DNA of 64,000 nucleotides from Sphingobacteriales bacterium JAD_PAG50586_3 (GCA_023213195.1 CP096135.1:1-64000), one strand, 5' to 3'. Numbered from the stretch's first letter, positions 41,971-53,201 are shown. Notes: generated by a model from the sequence alone, not told the origin. Made by a program: numbers and translations.

Positions 41971-42093
41971 ATGAAAACAGTAAAAAAACCAAACACGAGT
42001 GTAAAAGATTATTTAAGTAATCTTAAAAAAAGCGGCAAAAAATCTGAAGCTTTAATGTTAACAATTAAGCAGAAGCATGCTGACACAGTTTAA
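41971..42093 (+). CDS. Candidate precursor peptide 2 (40 residues)
   Basis: ATG at 41971, stop at 42093. Segments: MKTVKKPNT, SVKDYLSNLKKSGKKS, EALML and the C-terminal TIKQKHADTV. Paralogous to peptide 1; the shared residues are S-K-YLS-LK-S and IKQKH-D. It lies 38 bp before the JmjC/nucleotidyltransferase gene on the same strand. Conservation at both the central helix and the C-terminal KQKHxD, with divergence in between, argues for real coding sequence despite the small size. Confidence 0.6.
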   Translation: MKTVKKPNTSVKDYLSNLKKSGKKSEALMLTIKQKHADTV

Positions 42094-42131
42094 TTAGCTT
42101 CAAGTTAAAGAAGAACTATTACCATAAACAT

Positions 42132-43727
42132 ATGACAGAGAATATATTCAATGCAATTTCGATTAGTGATTTTATAGAAAATCATTGGAATGAAAAAGTA
42201 AGGCATTTATCTTATGATAATAGTTCTTCTATTGACTTTTCGTTAGAGGAATTAAATTACTTAATAAATAACAATCGCATAAAAGAAGAAGATATTTATA
42301 TTTTTCACCCTAGCGGAAAAGTCATTAAATTAGACAACGAACAGAATACTATAAGTGATAATATATTTATTTATGCTAATGAAGGATATACTATTAGAGT
42401 ATCAAATATTCAAGATTATTCCCGATCTGTTCATAAAGGTATAGTAGAGTTAGAAAATTTATTTCCCAATTGTCAGATAAAAGCTAATACATATTATACA
42501 AGAGGCAAAAGTTATGGATTAAATCCACATTATGACTCACATCATGTATTAGTGCATCAAATTTATGGTAAAAAAATGTGGCATTATGGTGATAAGGTTA
42601 TAGACAACCCAACTATTGAATTTGCTCCCACACCAATGCCTTCCCCAGCTTTTATTAATAGCATAGAACTGAAGATGGGCGATTTATTATACATGCCTCC
42701 AGGGGTTTGGCACGGAACAGAAACAAATGATGTATCATTACATATTACATATGGAATTTATCCACCCAGATGGAAGGATATAATTCAAAGCTTGGGCACA
42801 TTTGTATATTCACAACATTCAATTGCTAGAGCTGAATATCCTATTATTACCAATGAAAATCAAATTTTACACAATCTTCCATCATTTGAAGAAGTGGAAA
42901 GCATGTTAGATCTTTTTAAACATGAAATCACTAATTTTTATAAAACGAAGGCAAAAGTACAGACTTCAAATTCTAGGCCTTTGGGGTCATTACCTATACT
43001 AACTATAAATGATAATAATGAGACTATTGCTAATGTTCCTGAAGAACTTGGGGAGTTGCTAAACGAAATTTGGAGTTTGTCTAATAGTAGTATATCTATT
43101 TATTTGCGGGGGTCATTTAAAAATGAAGATAGAAAATATACTCCATGGGATTTAGATTTATATTTAATAGTTAACAATAGGAGTGATATCCCACAGGACA
43201 AAATTGAAATCAGCAACTATTTAACTAAAAAGTATAGTGAATTACCCGAAATTGATTTAACAATAGTAGATGAATATTCATTATTATATGATGATAATAC
43301 CATTATGAAGAGGCTATTATTATTGAGAGATGGGTTATTAGTAAAAGGGATCGGCATTAAAAAGTACCTCACAGTTCCTGAACTAAATCAAACAACAATT
43401 GAAAAATTAGAAAATCTTCACAAAAAATTTATTGCTAAAATAACAACTGATATTAAGGACTATCCAGAAATTGAGGTAGTAGAATTAAATAAATTAATAC
43501 GAACTCTTGCAAAAGCCTTTCTAAGAATTGGGACATTTTCTATTTTAAAACAAAGGGCCGAACTAATTAGAGATGTTAATGAATGCGCAGTAGAGTTAAA
43601 AAGTACACATCCAGAAATATTGACTGAGATTGATAGCCTGCTTTCTATTATAAAAGGAAAAAACATGAGTCGATTAGCATTTATATCTACGATAGACTCA
43701 CTGAATCCAATACTTGTAAATCAATGA
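42132..43727 (+). CDS. JmjC-type oxygenase fused to a nucleotidyltransferase domain
   Basis: 531 residues, intact. N-terminal about 1-230: JmjC/cupin fold of the ribosomal-oxygenase (cupin_4) type, with iron ligands in the HYD motif of LNPHYDSHHVLVHQIYGKKM (His about 134, Asp about 136) and in MPPGVWHG (His about 194). Fe(II)/2-oxoglutarate enzymes of this group hydroxylate protein side chains (Arg, His). C-terminal about 300-530: pol-beta-like nucleotidyltransferase, with YLRGSF at about 325, DLDLYLI at about 339 and a third acidic strand EIDLTI at about 372, then a helical bundle. The stop overlaps the methyltransferase start (ATGA). The upstream small peptides are the most obvious substrates. 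Confidence 0.78.
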   Translation: MTENIFNAISISDFIENHWNEKVRHLSYDNSSSIDFSLEELNYLINNNRIKEEDIYIFHPSGKVIKLDNEQNTISDNIFIYANEGYTIRVSNIQDYSRSVHKGIVELENLFPNCQIKANTYYTRGKSYGLNPHYDSHHVLVHQIYGKKMWHYGDKVIDNPTIEFAPTPMPSPAFINSIELKMGDLLYMPPGVWHGTETNDVSLHITYGIYPPRWKDIIQSLGTFVYSQHSIARAEYPIITNENQILHNLPSFEEVESMLDLFKHEITNFYKTKAKVQTSNSRPLGSLPILTINDNNETIANVPEELGELLNEIWSLSNSSISIYLRGSFKNEDRKYTPWDLDLYLIVNNRSDIPQDKIEISNYLTKKYSELPEIDLTIVDEYSLLYDDNTIMKRLLLLRDGLLVKGIGIKKYLTVPELNQTTIEKLENLHKKFIAKITTDIKDYPEIEVVELNKLIRTLAKAFLRIGTFSILKQRAELIRDVNECAVELKSTHPEILTEIDSLLSIIKGKNMSRLAFISTIDSLNPILVNQ

Positions 43728-44431
43728 GCAATTCCTTAACAAATCCCTTGTTTTGGGATAAAATGAAAGCTTATTTTTTTAATGATGCCCGTATTAAATC
43801 AGCTCATAATGAGGTAGAAGTTATAGTGAAAACATTAGGGTTGAATGGAACAGAAAAGATTGTAGATTTATTCTGTGGTATTGGAAGACACACCAACATA
43901 CTTGCCTTACAGGGATACGAGACTTTAGGAGTTGATTTCTCAAATTCAAATATTATATCCGCAAAAAAAACCGCACAGCAACTAGACTCTAGCGCTAAAT
44001 TTATCAAATGTGATATCTTGAAATTTTATGGTTCCGAAAAATTTGATGTCGCATTGATGTTATGGAATTCATTTGGGTATTATACTTCTATAGAACAAAA
44101 CAATATAGTATTAAAAAATGCGTATAATACGTTGAATTCAAACGGCACCCTTTGCATTGAAACAGAAGATAAAGAATATTATAATTTGTCAGAATATTCA
44201 GTAAAAAAAACAATTGATAATTTTAAAATTGTTAAAAAAATTAAAGTTCAAGATAATATTCTGAACTGCACATGGCAAATATTCGATGGTAAACAAACGA
44301 ATAATTACACTATAACAAAAATGATTTTTAGTAAAAAAGAATATTTAGATATGTTAACAAAAATAGGATTTTCAAGTATTCGAATTATAGCTAAAAATAT
44401 GAAATACATTTACATAATTGCAAAAAAGTAA
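43724..44431 (+). CDS. Class I SAM-dependent methyltransferase
   Basis: 235 residues. AdoMet motif I VDLFCGIGRHTNILALQG at about 47-64, acidic motif II LGVDFSN, post-motif FIKCDILKF and motif IV region FDVALMLWNSFGYY. The MLWNSFGYY pattern suggests a small-molecule or protein/peptide methyltransferase rather than a DNA MTase (no D/N-PPY/F). It starts within the stop of the JmjC-nucleotidyltransferase gene, so the two are cotranslated. Probable third enzyme of the peptide-modification cluster. Confidence 0.82.
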   Translation: MSNSLTNPLFWDKMKAYFFNDARIKSAHNEVEVIVKTLGLNGTEKIVDLFCGIGRHTNILALQGYETLGVDFSNSNIISAKKTAQQLDSSAKFIKCDILKFYGSEKFDVALMLWNSFGYYTSIEQNNIVLKNAYNTLNSNGTLCIETEDKEYYNLSEYSVKKTIDNFKIVKKIKVQDNILNCTWQIFDGKQTNNYTITKMIFSKKEYLDMLTKIGFSSIRIIAKNMKYIYIIAKK

Positions 44432-44476
44432 TTACTATATTATTAAATAATTTGCAACAATGTATACCTTTTAAAC

Positions 44477-45688
44477 ATGGAACCTACGCCTAAAAAACCT
44501 ACTGTATGGCAAATGATTAAACAAGCTATAGATCATTTACATACAGCTTCATATTCTGATATAAAGGAATTTATTAATAGCCGTTGGGATGATGTTAATC
44601 CATTAACGATAAATGCTCAGATAATAGCCCTGACAGTCAACCATAACTCTCGAATACATTATCCAGAAAATTCAAAACCCAGAACAACAGATTTAGGGTC
44701 CTCCTACGATTTATTGTTCAATATTGGGAGAGGCAGAGTTGCTAAGTATAATCCTAGCATAAATGGCGTATGGGAGATTTATTTAACCGAGGAGAATAAA
44801 CTTGCAGTACGTCCGTACGTTTTGATTAATCAAGAACTTTATACACCAGCTGATATTCTTTGGATAAAAAATGTTACTAATGAAGAAAATGGGCAAGCAT
44901 ATATGGATTTATCAGAGAATCCTTTTGTCCTTCATTTTCCAAACAAACATAAGAATAACATACCAACCCCAAAAATTGGTGAGTTAATTCTTATAAGACA
45001 AAAAATAAATGGCATTCCTGCTTTTACACATATAGTGACACCCGTAACTACAAATATTGAAGAGGATAATTCAAGGACAAATTTTAAATTTGGCAGGCTG
45101 GTTAAGGTAATTGCAAAAACTCATTTGGATAATTATATCCCTGTATCTCAAACATTATGGAATCATGTAAATTTTGCCCCTATATCCAATGGTAATGCTT
45201 GTAGAATAGATAATATTGGAAAAGTAAACAATGCTGATGAATTAAGATTTGAAATATGGTTAAAATTTAGCCCGCATTTTTTATCAAGTGAAAAATCATC
45301 GGCTTCAATTACAGAAGCAATAATTTCTGAAATTGAAATTACAAACCCGGAATTGAGTGTATCAGAAGGTAGAGTTTATCTAATTTCCCACTATGCAAGA
45401 GAAAGAAACAGAGAAATTGTAAATCGTAAAAAACTAAATGCCCTTAAATCTAATTCTTTAATATGCGAAGTATGCGAGTTTTCATTTCAGACTATTTACA
45501 AGGCAAATTATATTGAGTGTCACCATATAGTACCAATAAGCGAATCCGGGCAAAGGAAAACAAACTTGGATGATTTAGCCTTAGTTTGTTCAAATTGTCA
45601 TAGAATGCTACATACTAAATTTGAAGGCGAATATTTAAGTATTGAACAGTTGAAGAATCGTATAATAAAATTAGCAAATCAGCTATAA
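44477..45688 (+). CDS. HNH endonuclease with N-terminal winged-helix-like domain
   Basis: 403 residues. N-terminal about 1-70 (VWQMIKQAIDHLHTASYSDI, KEFINSRWDDVNPLTINAQI) looks like a winged helix. The middle part is beta-rich and unassigned. The C-terminal HNH domain has zinc Cys pairs ICEVCEFSF and LVCSNCHRMLH and the catalytic YIECHHIVPISESGQRKTNL. This layout is seen in restriction-type nucleases. It lies 45 bp after the methyltransferase and about 140 bp before hsdS, so it may belong to either module or stand alone. Confidence 0.78.
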   Translation: MEPTPKKPTVWQMIKQAIDHLHTASYSDIKEFINSRWDDVNPLTINAQIIALTVNHNSRIHYPENSKPRTTDLGSSYDLLFNIGRGRVAKYNPSINGVWEIYLTEENKLAVRPYVLINQELYTPADILWIKNVTNEENGQAYMDLSENPFVLHFPNKHKNNIPTPKIGELILIRQKINGIPAFTHIVTPVTTNIEEDNSRTNFKFGRLVKVIAKTHLDNYIPVSQTLWNHVNFAPISNGNACRIDNIGKVNNADELRFEIWLKFSPHFLSSEKSSASITEAIISEIEITNPELSVSEGRVYLISHYARERNREIVNRKKLNALKSNSLICEVCEFSFQTIYKANYIECHHIVPISESGQRKTNLDDLALVCSNCHRMLHTKFEGEYLSIEQLKNRIIKLANQL

Positions 45689-45829
45689 GTGGCTAACTAA
45701 AAAGAGTATAGCTTAAGCAAATCAATAGTATATGCGTAAAAAGCCATATATTCACATCTTATTAATAAGAATAATCAGCTTAAGTCACTCATAATAAACG
45801 CATAAGCCTTGTAAATAAGAATTTTATCA

Positions 45830-47512
45830 ATGGAAGAATTTATACCATATAAATTACCTAATGGTTGGATATGGACTACGATAGGGGATTTATGTATAAT
45901 TAGTAGCGGAGGCACACCTGATAGGACTAATTCTACTTTTTATAAAGGAGAAATACCTTGGGTGAAATCGGGAGAATTAAATTTTAATATAATAAATGCT
46001 ACTGAAGAGCATATAAATCAACTAGCGCTTGATAATTCAAGTGCTAAAATAATGCCTAAAAACACCCTATTAGTTGCCTTGTATGGAGCCACTGTTGGGA
46101 AATTAGCTATACTGGGAATAGACGCTGCAACAAACCAAGCTGTTGCTTCATTAATAACAACTAATAGCGTTTCTAATAAATATGTATATTATTATTTGTT
46201 GTTGAATAAAGAAAGACTTCTACAACAAAGACAAGGTGGAGCTCAACCAAATATAAGTCAAAAAATATTAAATAATTTTAAAATCCCTCTTCCTCCACTC
46301 AACACTCAGTTAGAAATTGTTTCTAAAATAGATGATTTATTTGACACCTTGGAAGAGGGACAAAAATCTTTACAAAAAGCTTCGAAACTAATCGACGTTT
46401 TTGAGCATTCCATATTAAAATCCGCATTTGAAGGCAATTTAACTAAAATATGGCGAACTAATAATTCTACCATTCCTGCTACACAATTTTTAAAAAAGGT
46501 AACTAAACAAAGGAAAAAAGAATATTTGAATAGCAAAACCCCAAATAAATTATTTAAAAATAGTTTCGAATTTTCCAAAAGCGAAGAAATAGATGGTTGG
46601 GCTGTTGCAAAATTAGAGAATCTTATAACTATAGCAGCAAGAGTCGGTTGGAAAGGGCTTAAAAAAGATGAATATACACAACAAGGTCCTTTATTACTAT
46701 CTGTTCATTCACTTAATTATGGAAAAAATGTTGTTTTTAAGGATGCATTACATATTTCTGAGGCTAGGTATATTGAAAGTCCTGAGATAATGCTTGAAGT
46801 GAACGATATTCTATTATGCAAAGATGGGGCTGGAATAGGTAAAATAGGAATATTGAAAAATTTACCAGAAAAAGCAACTATAAATTCATCATTACTATTA
46901 ATTAGAGGCTATGAAATATTTCTTCCTGATTTTTTGTACTATCTTTTAAAAGGACCACAAATGCAAAGCCTTGTCAATGATAGAATATCAGGCAGTGCAA
47001 TACCACATTTGTTTCAAAAAGACATAAAAGAATTTATTTTAAAAATCCCTCCAATTGAAGAACAATTACAAATCATTAACGAGATCGAACATAGGTTAAC
47101 AATTTCTGAAAATTTAAAAGTTACAATTAAGGATGCTATTAAAAAATTAGAAGCTTTTAAGCATAAAATATTAACAGAATCACTTGCTGGCAGAATGCTA
47201 GACACCCATATTTTCGAAGACACTAATCTGTTATTAAATACAATAAAAAAAGAAAAGTCGTTATATTTGGAAACCAAAAAAATTATTGAGAAAACTAAGC
47301 CTAAAAAAACAAAAGTAATGAACAAAAACAAATCAATTATTCAAGTTTTGAAAGAATCTCAAATACCACTTTCTGCAAAAGAAGTGTGGCTACAGTCGTC
47401 ACACAAGGATGATATAGAAGCATTTTATTCGGAACTACGGGATGTGCAGGATGCGATAATTGAAATTAAAAAGGACACAGAATCATTATTATCTCTTCGC
47501 CATGAGAATTGA
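45830..47512 (+). CDS. hsdS: Type I restriction-modification specificity subunit with C-terminal extension
   Basis: 560 residues. Two target-recognition domains with conserved repeats: LPNGWIWTTIGDLCIISSGG...IPLPPLNTQLEIVSKIDDLF (about 8-190) and WAVAKLENLITIAAR...IPPIEEQLQIINEIEHRL (about 255-425). Coiled-coil spacers follow each (FKHKILTESLAGRML). The last about 100 residues are extra: a basic linker (TKPKKTKVMNKNKS) and a small helical domain SIIQVLKESQIPLSAKEVWL with QSSHKDDIEAFYSEL. HsdS dictates the sequence methylated by HsdM. Here it is the first gene and overlaps the ATPase start by 11 bp. Confidence 0.9.
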   Translation: MEEFIPYKLPNGWIWTTIGDLCIISSGGTPDRTNSTFYKGEIPWVKSGELNFNIINATEEHINQLALDNSSAKIMPKNTLLVALYGATVGKLAILGIDAATNQAVASLITTNSVSNKYVYYYLLLNKERLLQQRQGGAQPNISQKILNNFKIPLPPLNTQLEIVSKIDDLFDTLEEGQKSLQKASKLIDVFEHSILKSAFEGNLTKIWRTNNSTIPATQFLKKVTKQRKKEYLNSKTPNKLFKNSFEFSKSEEIDGWAVAKLENLITIAARVGWKGLKKDEYTQQGPLLLSVHSLNYGKNVVFKDALHISEARYIESPEIMLEVNDILLCKDGAGIGKIGILKNLPEKATINSSLLLIRGYEIFLPDFLYYLLKGPQMQSLVNDRISGSAIPHLFQKDIKEFILKIPPIEEQLQIINEIEHRLTISENLKVTIKDAIKKLEAFKHKILTESLAGRMLDTHIFEDTNLLLNTIKKEKSLYLETKKIIEKTKPKKTKVMNKNKSIIQVLKESQIPLSAKEVWLQSSHKDDIEAFYSELRDVQDAIIEIKKDTESLLSLRHEN

Positions 47513-49102
47513 TAAGGTTCATATCTTTTCTAAATTTAAAAATTTAGAAAACTTTAAGATTGATATAGATGAAAAATCTATGGAAACTGTTTTAATCGGC
47601 TTAAATGCAACAGGTAAGTCAAATTTAATGGAAGCGTTGGTTGTGATATTTAGGGACTTAGATTTAGATAGACCGCCGCAAATCTCTAAAACAAAAGAAC
47701 CTTTCGAATATTATATAAAATACGAATGTCGAAGTAATAATATAGAAATTTCATATTCCATTAAAAATGGATACACCTACAAAATCAACGACAATAAAAT
47801 TCGTAAGTCAGAATTTAACAAACAAAAAGAAGTTTATCTACCTAACCATGTATTCATTTATTATTCTGGAATAAGTGATAGATTAAAAGATTTGTATTCT
47901 GATCACACAAAAAAGTACTACGAACAAATAATAAAGGATGAAGCTAAACATACAAGATTCGACACTATTCCACGTATCTTTTTAGTGCAAAATATTCACT
48001 CAAGTTTAGCGCTGATTGCTTTTTATATGTTTAAAGATCAGGAGAGCGAAACATTAAAATTCCTTAAAGAGGAGTTGAAAATTGTGGATTTTGGCTCAGC
48101 GTTATTTATTCTAAAACAACCGGATTGGTCCAAGTCAAGAAAAGGAGAGGATAGGTTCTGGAACGCCGGAGGCCTAGTTCGAAGATTTCTTGAAGATTTA
48201 TATAGATTTTCAACTGCTCCTATATATCATGAAGAAAGGGTTTCAACAACATATAAAAAAATGAAACACAAAGCAGATTGTATCTTTATATAAAAGATAA
48301 ACAAACTTTTCAAGACCTTGTGGATTCTAAAATGTATTCGGATAAAATACCTCTATTTAATGCTCTTAATAGTATAGAAATATCTGATCTTTTATATGAT
48401 GTAAAAATAAAAGTATCTAAGGAGAATGTGGTGGGAGAATTGTCCATGAGTGAATTAAGTGAAGGGGAAAAACAGTTGTTAACTGTTTTAGGGATGTTAA
48501 AGTTTACTAAGGATGAAGAATCACTAATTTTATTAGATGAACCAGATACACATCTAAATCCAATTTGGAAATGGAAATATTTGGAATATTTAGATAAAGT
48601 TGTAAAAAGGCCAGAAACAACACAAATAATTTTTTGCACACATGACCCACTTGTAATTGGAAACCTAAAGAAAAACCAAGTGCAAATATTTAAGAAAAAT
48701 GCTTCTGGTAAAACAATAGCCAATAATCCCACCATTAGCCCGAGAGAAATGTCAGTCTCACAAATATTGACGAGTGAGCTTTTTGGGATTCCAACATTAA
48801 TGAGTAAGAAACTAGAGGATTTGTTGAACGAAAAACGTTATTTACAAGCTAAATTGTTAAAGATGGGAGGTTTGGAAGAAGACGAACGAATAACATTCGA
48901 AAGGCTTAAAAAATATTTTGATGGTATTGGTTTTAATGATGAAACATCTGATAGTAGATATAATCGATTCTTAAAACTAACGAGCGAAAGAAATGAATTT
49001 ACAAATCGAAAATATTCAAAAGAAGAAGAAGAGGAACTGGATAATATTGCAAGAGAAGTTTTAGAAAATATTCTTAAAGAAGAACAGAAAGATAACGATT
49101 AA
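47502..49102 (+). CDS. ptuA: PtuA-like ATPase of a Septu-type defence pair (frameshift near 48255)
   Basis: About 533 residues. The ATG at 47502 (MRIDKVHIFSKFKNLENF) lies inside the hsdS end. One A lost in the A-run 48255-48261 breaks the frame (STTYKK joins NETQSRLYLYIKDKQTF). ABC/SMC-like ATPase: Walker A IGLNATGKSNLMEAL at about 33-47, signature MSELSEGEKQLL, Walker B LILLDEPDTHLNP at about 342, then H-loop FCTHDPLVIG. Septu defence pairs such an ATPase with an HNH nuclease, exactly the neighbour found here. RloC/PrrC-like roles are less likely because no nuclease motif is fused. Confidence 0.82.
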
Positions 49103-49958
49103 TGAGATATATCGATATTAACAGGTTAGAAATACCAGCTCAACAAATTAATTGGGAAACAATTAAAGCACGTCATTTTCAAGTAATGATTGGTATGTCT
49201 ATTGAGGATCGTAAAAGATATATTAATTCTAATCCTGATTGGAATCTCTTTCAAGGGGCAATGTTAAATATATCTAACAATAAATGTTGGTATTCAGAAG
49301 GCCCGATAGGAAATAACGATTTTGAGGTCGATCACTTCAGACCCAAAAATAGAGCTAGAAATCATGATGGAAGTGTTATAAAAACAAATGGGTACTGGTG
49401 GAAGTCCTATGATTGGGACAACTATAGGTTAACCGGGGCGTTAGCAAATAAAAGAAGAAGAGATAGGTTAATTGACAATGCCGATGTTAAAGGGAAGGGG
49501 GATTATTTTCCCCTTGATTTAATAAATGGAAATATTGCTAATGATGAAGGTTTGCTCGGTTGCGAACTTCCTTTATTACTAGACCCTACAAATATTTATG
49601 ATGTTACTTTACTTTCATTTGACGAAAAGGGGAATGCAATACCTGCAACTATATTTGATGATGAAATAACTCGAGTCAAACTTTCCATTTACTATTATCA
49701 CTTAGATTTAGAACAGCTAAATACAGAAAGAAAAATAGCATGGGATGATTGTGTTTTAGAGATTAAAGATGCAAAAACAGCTATTGATAACTCAGCCAAC
49801 ATTGCTGCGAAAAGAGCTATGATGGAAAAATGTTTTAGAGATCTTATGAGATTAGTAAATGACAACAATAGGCCATATACTTGTGTGCGGAAGGCGTGTC
49901 TACAAGTATATGCAGAATTAGATGGATATAATTGGTTAAAAAATTTAGTACGGAATTT

Positions 49959-49962
<4 letters not shown>
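49102..49962 (+). CDS. ptuB: PtuB-like HNH nuclease (TIGR02646-type)
   Basis: 286 residues, unbroken. It starts one base inside the ATPase stop (AATGA-type overlap). HNH core: NNKCWYSEGPIGNNDFEVDHFRPKNR at about 60-85 (Cys pair partner, His-metal residues), followed by GYWWKSYDWDNYRL and YFPLDL with later LLLDP, the typical TIGR02646/PtuB layout. In Septu systems PtuB cuts DNA when PtuA is released from inhibition. Its stop overlaps the hsdM start (ATGA), so it is translated from the same operon as hsdS and hsdM. Confidence 0.82.
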
Positions 49963-51417
<1,455 letters not shown>

Positions 51418-51510
51418 TTAACCCAGCCTTGCTTCTAAAATGTCTAAACACTATGTTCCCCATACTCTTTAGGAGAATATGGGGAACTCTGCAATGGCCC
51501 TGAATCTTTA

Positions 51511-52599
51511 TTACTCACTAGGACAAACTACACCTTCAAATTCAACACACTTTCCAGATTTGTCAATATAAAAGAATGTATCATCAAAGAAGCTGACTTT
51601 TGCATAGCTATTATAATCGAAATTGGATATGTTTTTGAAATTTGGGTTTAAGATTACTTTCCCGTTATAATCCATACAGCCATATTGCATGCGCCCTCCC
51701 GTGACTACTTTAAATTGAATAAAATTACCGGGATATTTTTCAGAATATTCAAAAATCCAATTATTTGAATAGGGGATTATGGTAATCTTGGCAACAGGGT
51801 CGTACAGCTTATATTGGTCATAAAACTTTCTCGAAAAGCCACCATTTACGAGTTCAGAATATGACATATACACTACCAATTTCCCTGTAGGTGTTATTGT
51901 GATCGTTTTTTCGTTTTCCTTTTGAGTATAAACCAAGACACCCTTGTCATTGTAAATATAATCTGTGCTAACGGGCCAATAATTGGGTGTCTTATTTCCT
52001 AAGTAGTCTACTGAATATGATTTTATCTTATCTACAACAGTTTTAACTTTTACTAATCCGTATTGACAATCCTCGCCTTCATTATATTTACATGGGATTA
52101 CTTGGATTCCCTTTGTGTTTATGTAGCCAACATTGTCATTAACTTTTTGACCACCCCAGGATAAATCATTTACCGTCTTGTGAATTTCAACTTTAGCCAA
52201 TCCACAACTAAAGTCAGATACATTGTCATATAAAAACTGGGTCAGTAGAACTCCCCTTGTGTTTATCAATGCATACTTTTCCCCTTTTTTAATGAATGCA
52301 ACAGAGTTATCAAAATCAGTAATATCATCATAAAGCGCTGCCGTAATCACGTGATTGCTAGTGTCTACTAGTCCCATTTTATCTGCCTTCCAATATACCA
52401 TAACACCTTTATAATAATAATCTGCTAATCCATCGTACATTATCGGGAGTATTTGTTTGCCTCTTACTGAATCGTATAAGCCAAATTTTTTTCCATCTAA
52501 AGTATATTTTGATGTTAAAGTATAGGGTAAAGTATCTTGTGCATTTATAGTTATATTGCCTATCATGCATACAAGAATGAATAAAAGCATTCTTTCCAT
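51511..52599 (-). CDS. Secreted WG-repeat protein
   Basis: 362 residues from the ATG at 52599 (MERMLLFILVCMIGNITINA, signal peptide). The mature protein holds several WG-type beta repeats: GKKFGLYDSVRGKQILPIMYD, KMGLVDTSNHVITAALYDDI, KYALINTRGVLLTQFLYDNV, NVGYINTKGIQVIPCKYNEG, QYGCMDYNGKVILNPNFKNI. WG repeats form extracellular beta structures and act as binding modules; ligand unknown. It is divergent from the XRE gene and the only minus-strand gene inside the element. Confidence 0.8.
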   Translation of the reverse strand: MERMLLFILVCMIGNITINAQDTLPYTLTSKYTLDGKKFGLYDSVRGKQILPIMYDGLADYYYKGVMVYWKADKMGLVDTSNHVITAALYDDITDFDNSVAFIKKGEKYALINTRGVLLTQFLYDNVSDFSCGLAKVEIHKTVNDLSWGGQKVNDNVGYINTKGIQVIPCKYNEGEDCQYGLVKVKTVVDKIKSYSVDYLGNKTPNYWPVSTDYIYNDKGVLVYTQKENEKTITITPTGKLVVYMSYSELVNGGFSRKFYDQYKLYDPVAKITIIPYSNNWIFEYSEKYPGNFIQFKVVTGGRMQYGCMDYNGKVILNPNFKNISNFDYNSYAKVSFFDDTFFYIDKSGKCVEFEGVVCPSE

Positions 52600-52705
52600 T
52601 CTATTATATTTTTTTAGTTTTTTGAATAAAAGCGAAAATAGAAAATTTATCGAAATGAGGGTCAATTAACCCCCGAGTGTTTATTAGGGTTCGGGAATTT
52701 TGGAA

Positions 52706-52927
52706 ATGAAAAATCCTGAATGCTTATCTGCTTTTGGTCTACGTCTTCGCAAGCTCAGGGAAGCCCATAATATTAGCCAACAAGATTTAGCAGATAAGTC
52801 TGATGTAAATAAGAAAACCATTCAGAAAATAGAACTTTCAAGAATTAATCCATCTTTGGATGTTCTTGCATCTTTAGCCAATGGCCTAGAGATGAAACTT
52901 TCCGATTTGCTTGATTTCGATTATTAG
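52706..52927 (+). CDS. XRE-family transcriptional regulator
   Basis: 73 residues (ATG 52706; a TTG lies two codons upstream). Single Cro/CI-type HTH domain: LRKLREAHNISQQDLADKSD, VNKKTIQKIELSRINPSLDV, LASLANGLEMKLSDLLDFDY. No effector domain. The 106-bp intergenic region to the divergent WG gene contains GGGTCAATTAACCC, a plausible operator. Probably controls the element or the WG gene. Confidence 0.85.
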   Translation: MKNPECLSAFGLRLRKLREAHNISQQDLADKSDVNKKTIQKIELSRINPSLDVLASLANGLEMKLSDLLDFDY

Positions 52928-52931
52928 GAGA

Positions 52932-52961
52932 ACATATTAGGTACCTAGGTACCTAATATGT
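52932..52961. repeat. 30-bp perfect palindrome
   Basis: ACATATTAGGTACCT directly followed by its exact reverse complement, with no loop. It lies 5 bp after the XRE stop. No T-run follows, so it is an unlikely terminator; a dimeric protein site or cruciform is possible. Confidence 0.8.
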
Positions 52962-53169
52962 ATTTAGACAAGTCGTCAGGTGCCCTTACCTAAGTCATAT
53001 CCTATGACGGGCCGTCATAATTCGATAGCCCACGAAAGTCATATTACGGTACTCTAAAATAGGTTGCGGACTAACTTTTGAAAAATCGGGGTTATATAAT
53101 ACTCCCGGGATTGAGCATAGCACCCCATAACGCATTAAGCAGAATTCCCCAATTGGGCGCTTTGAGGTT

Positions 53170-53180
53170 AAACCGACAAC
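53170..53180 (+). promoter_or_regulatory. Candidate integrase arm-type site, right
   Basis: AAACCGACAAC, identical to the copies at 37376 and 38941, followed by ACAGACAACCC. It lies about 70 bp inside attR. Confidence 0.5.
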
Positions 53181-53201
53181 AAAACAGACAACCCAAAAAT
53201 G

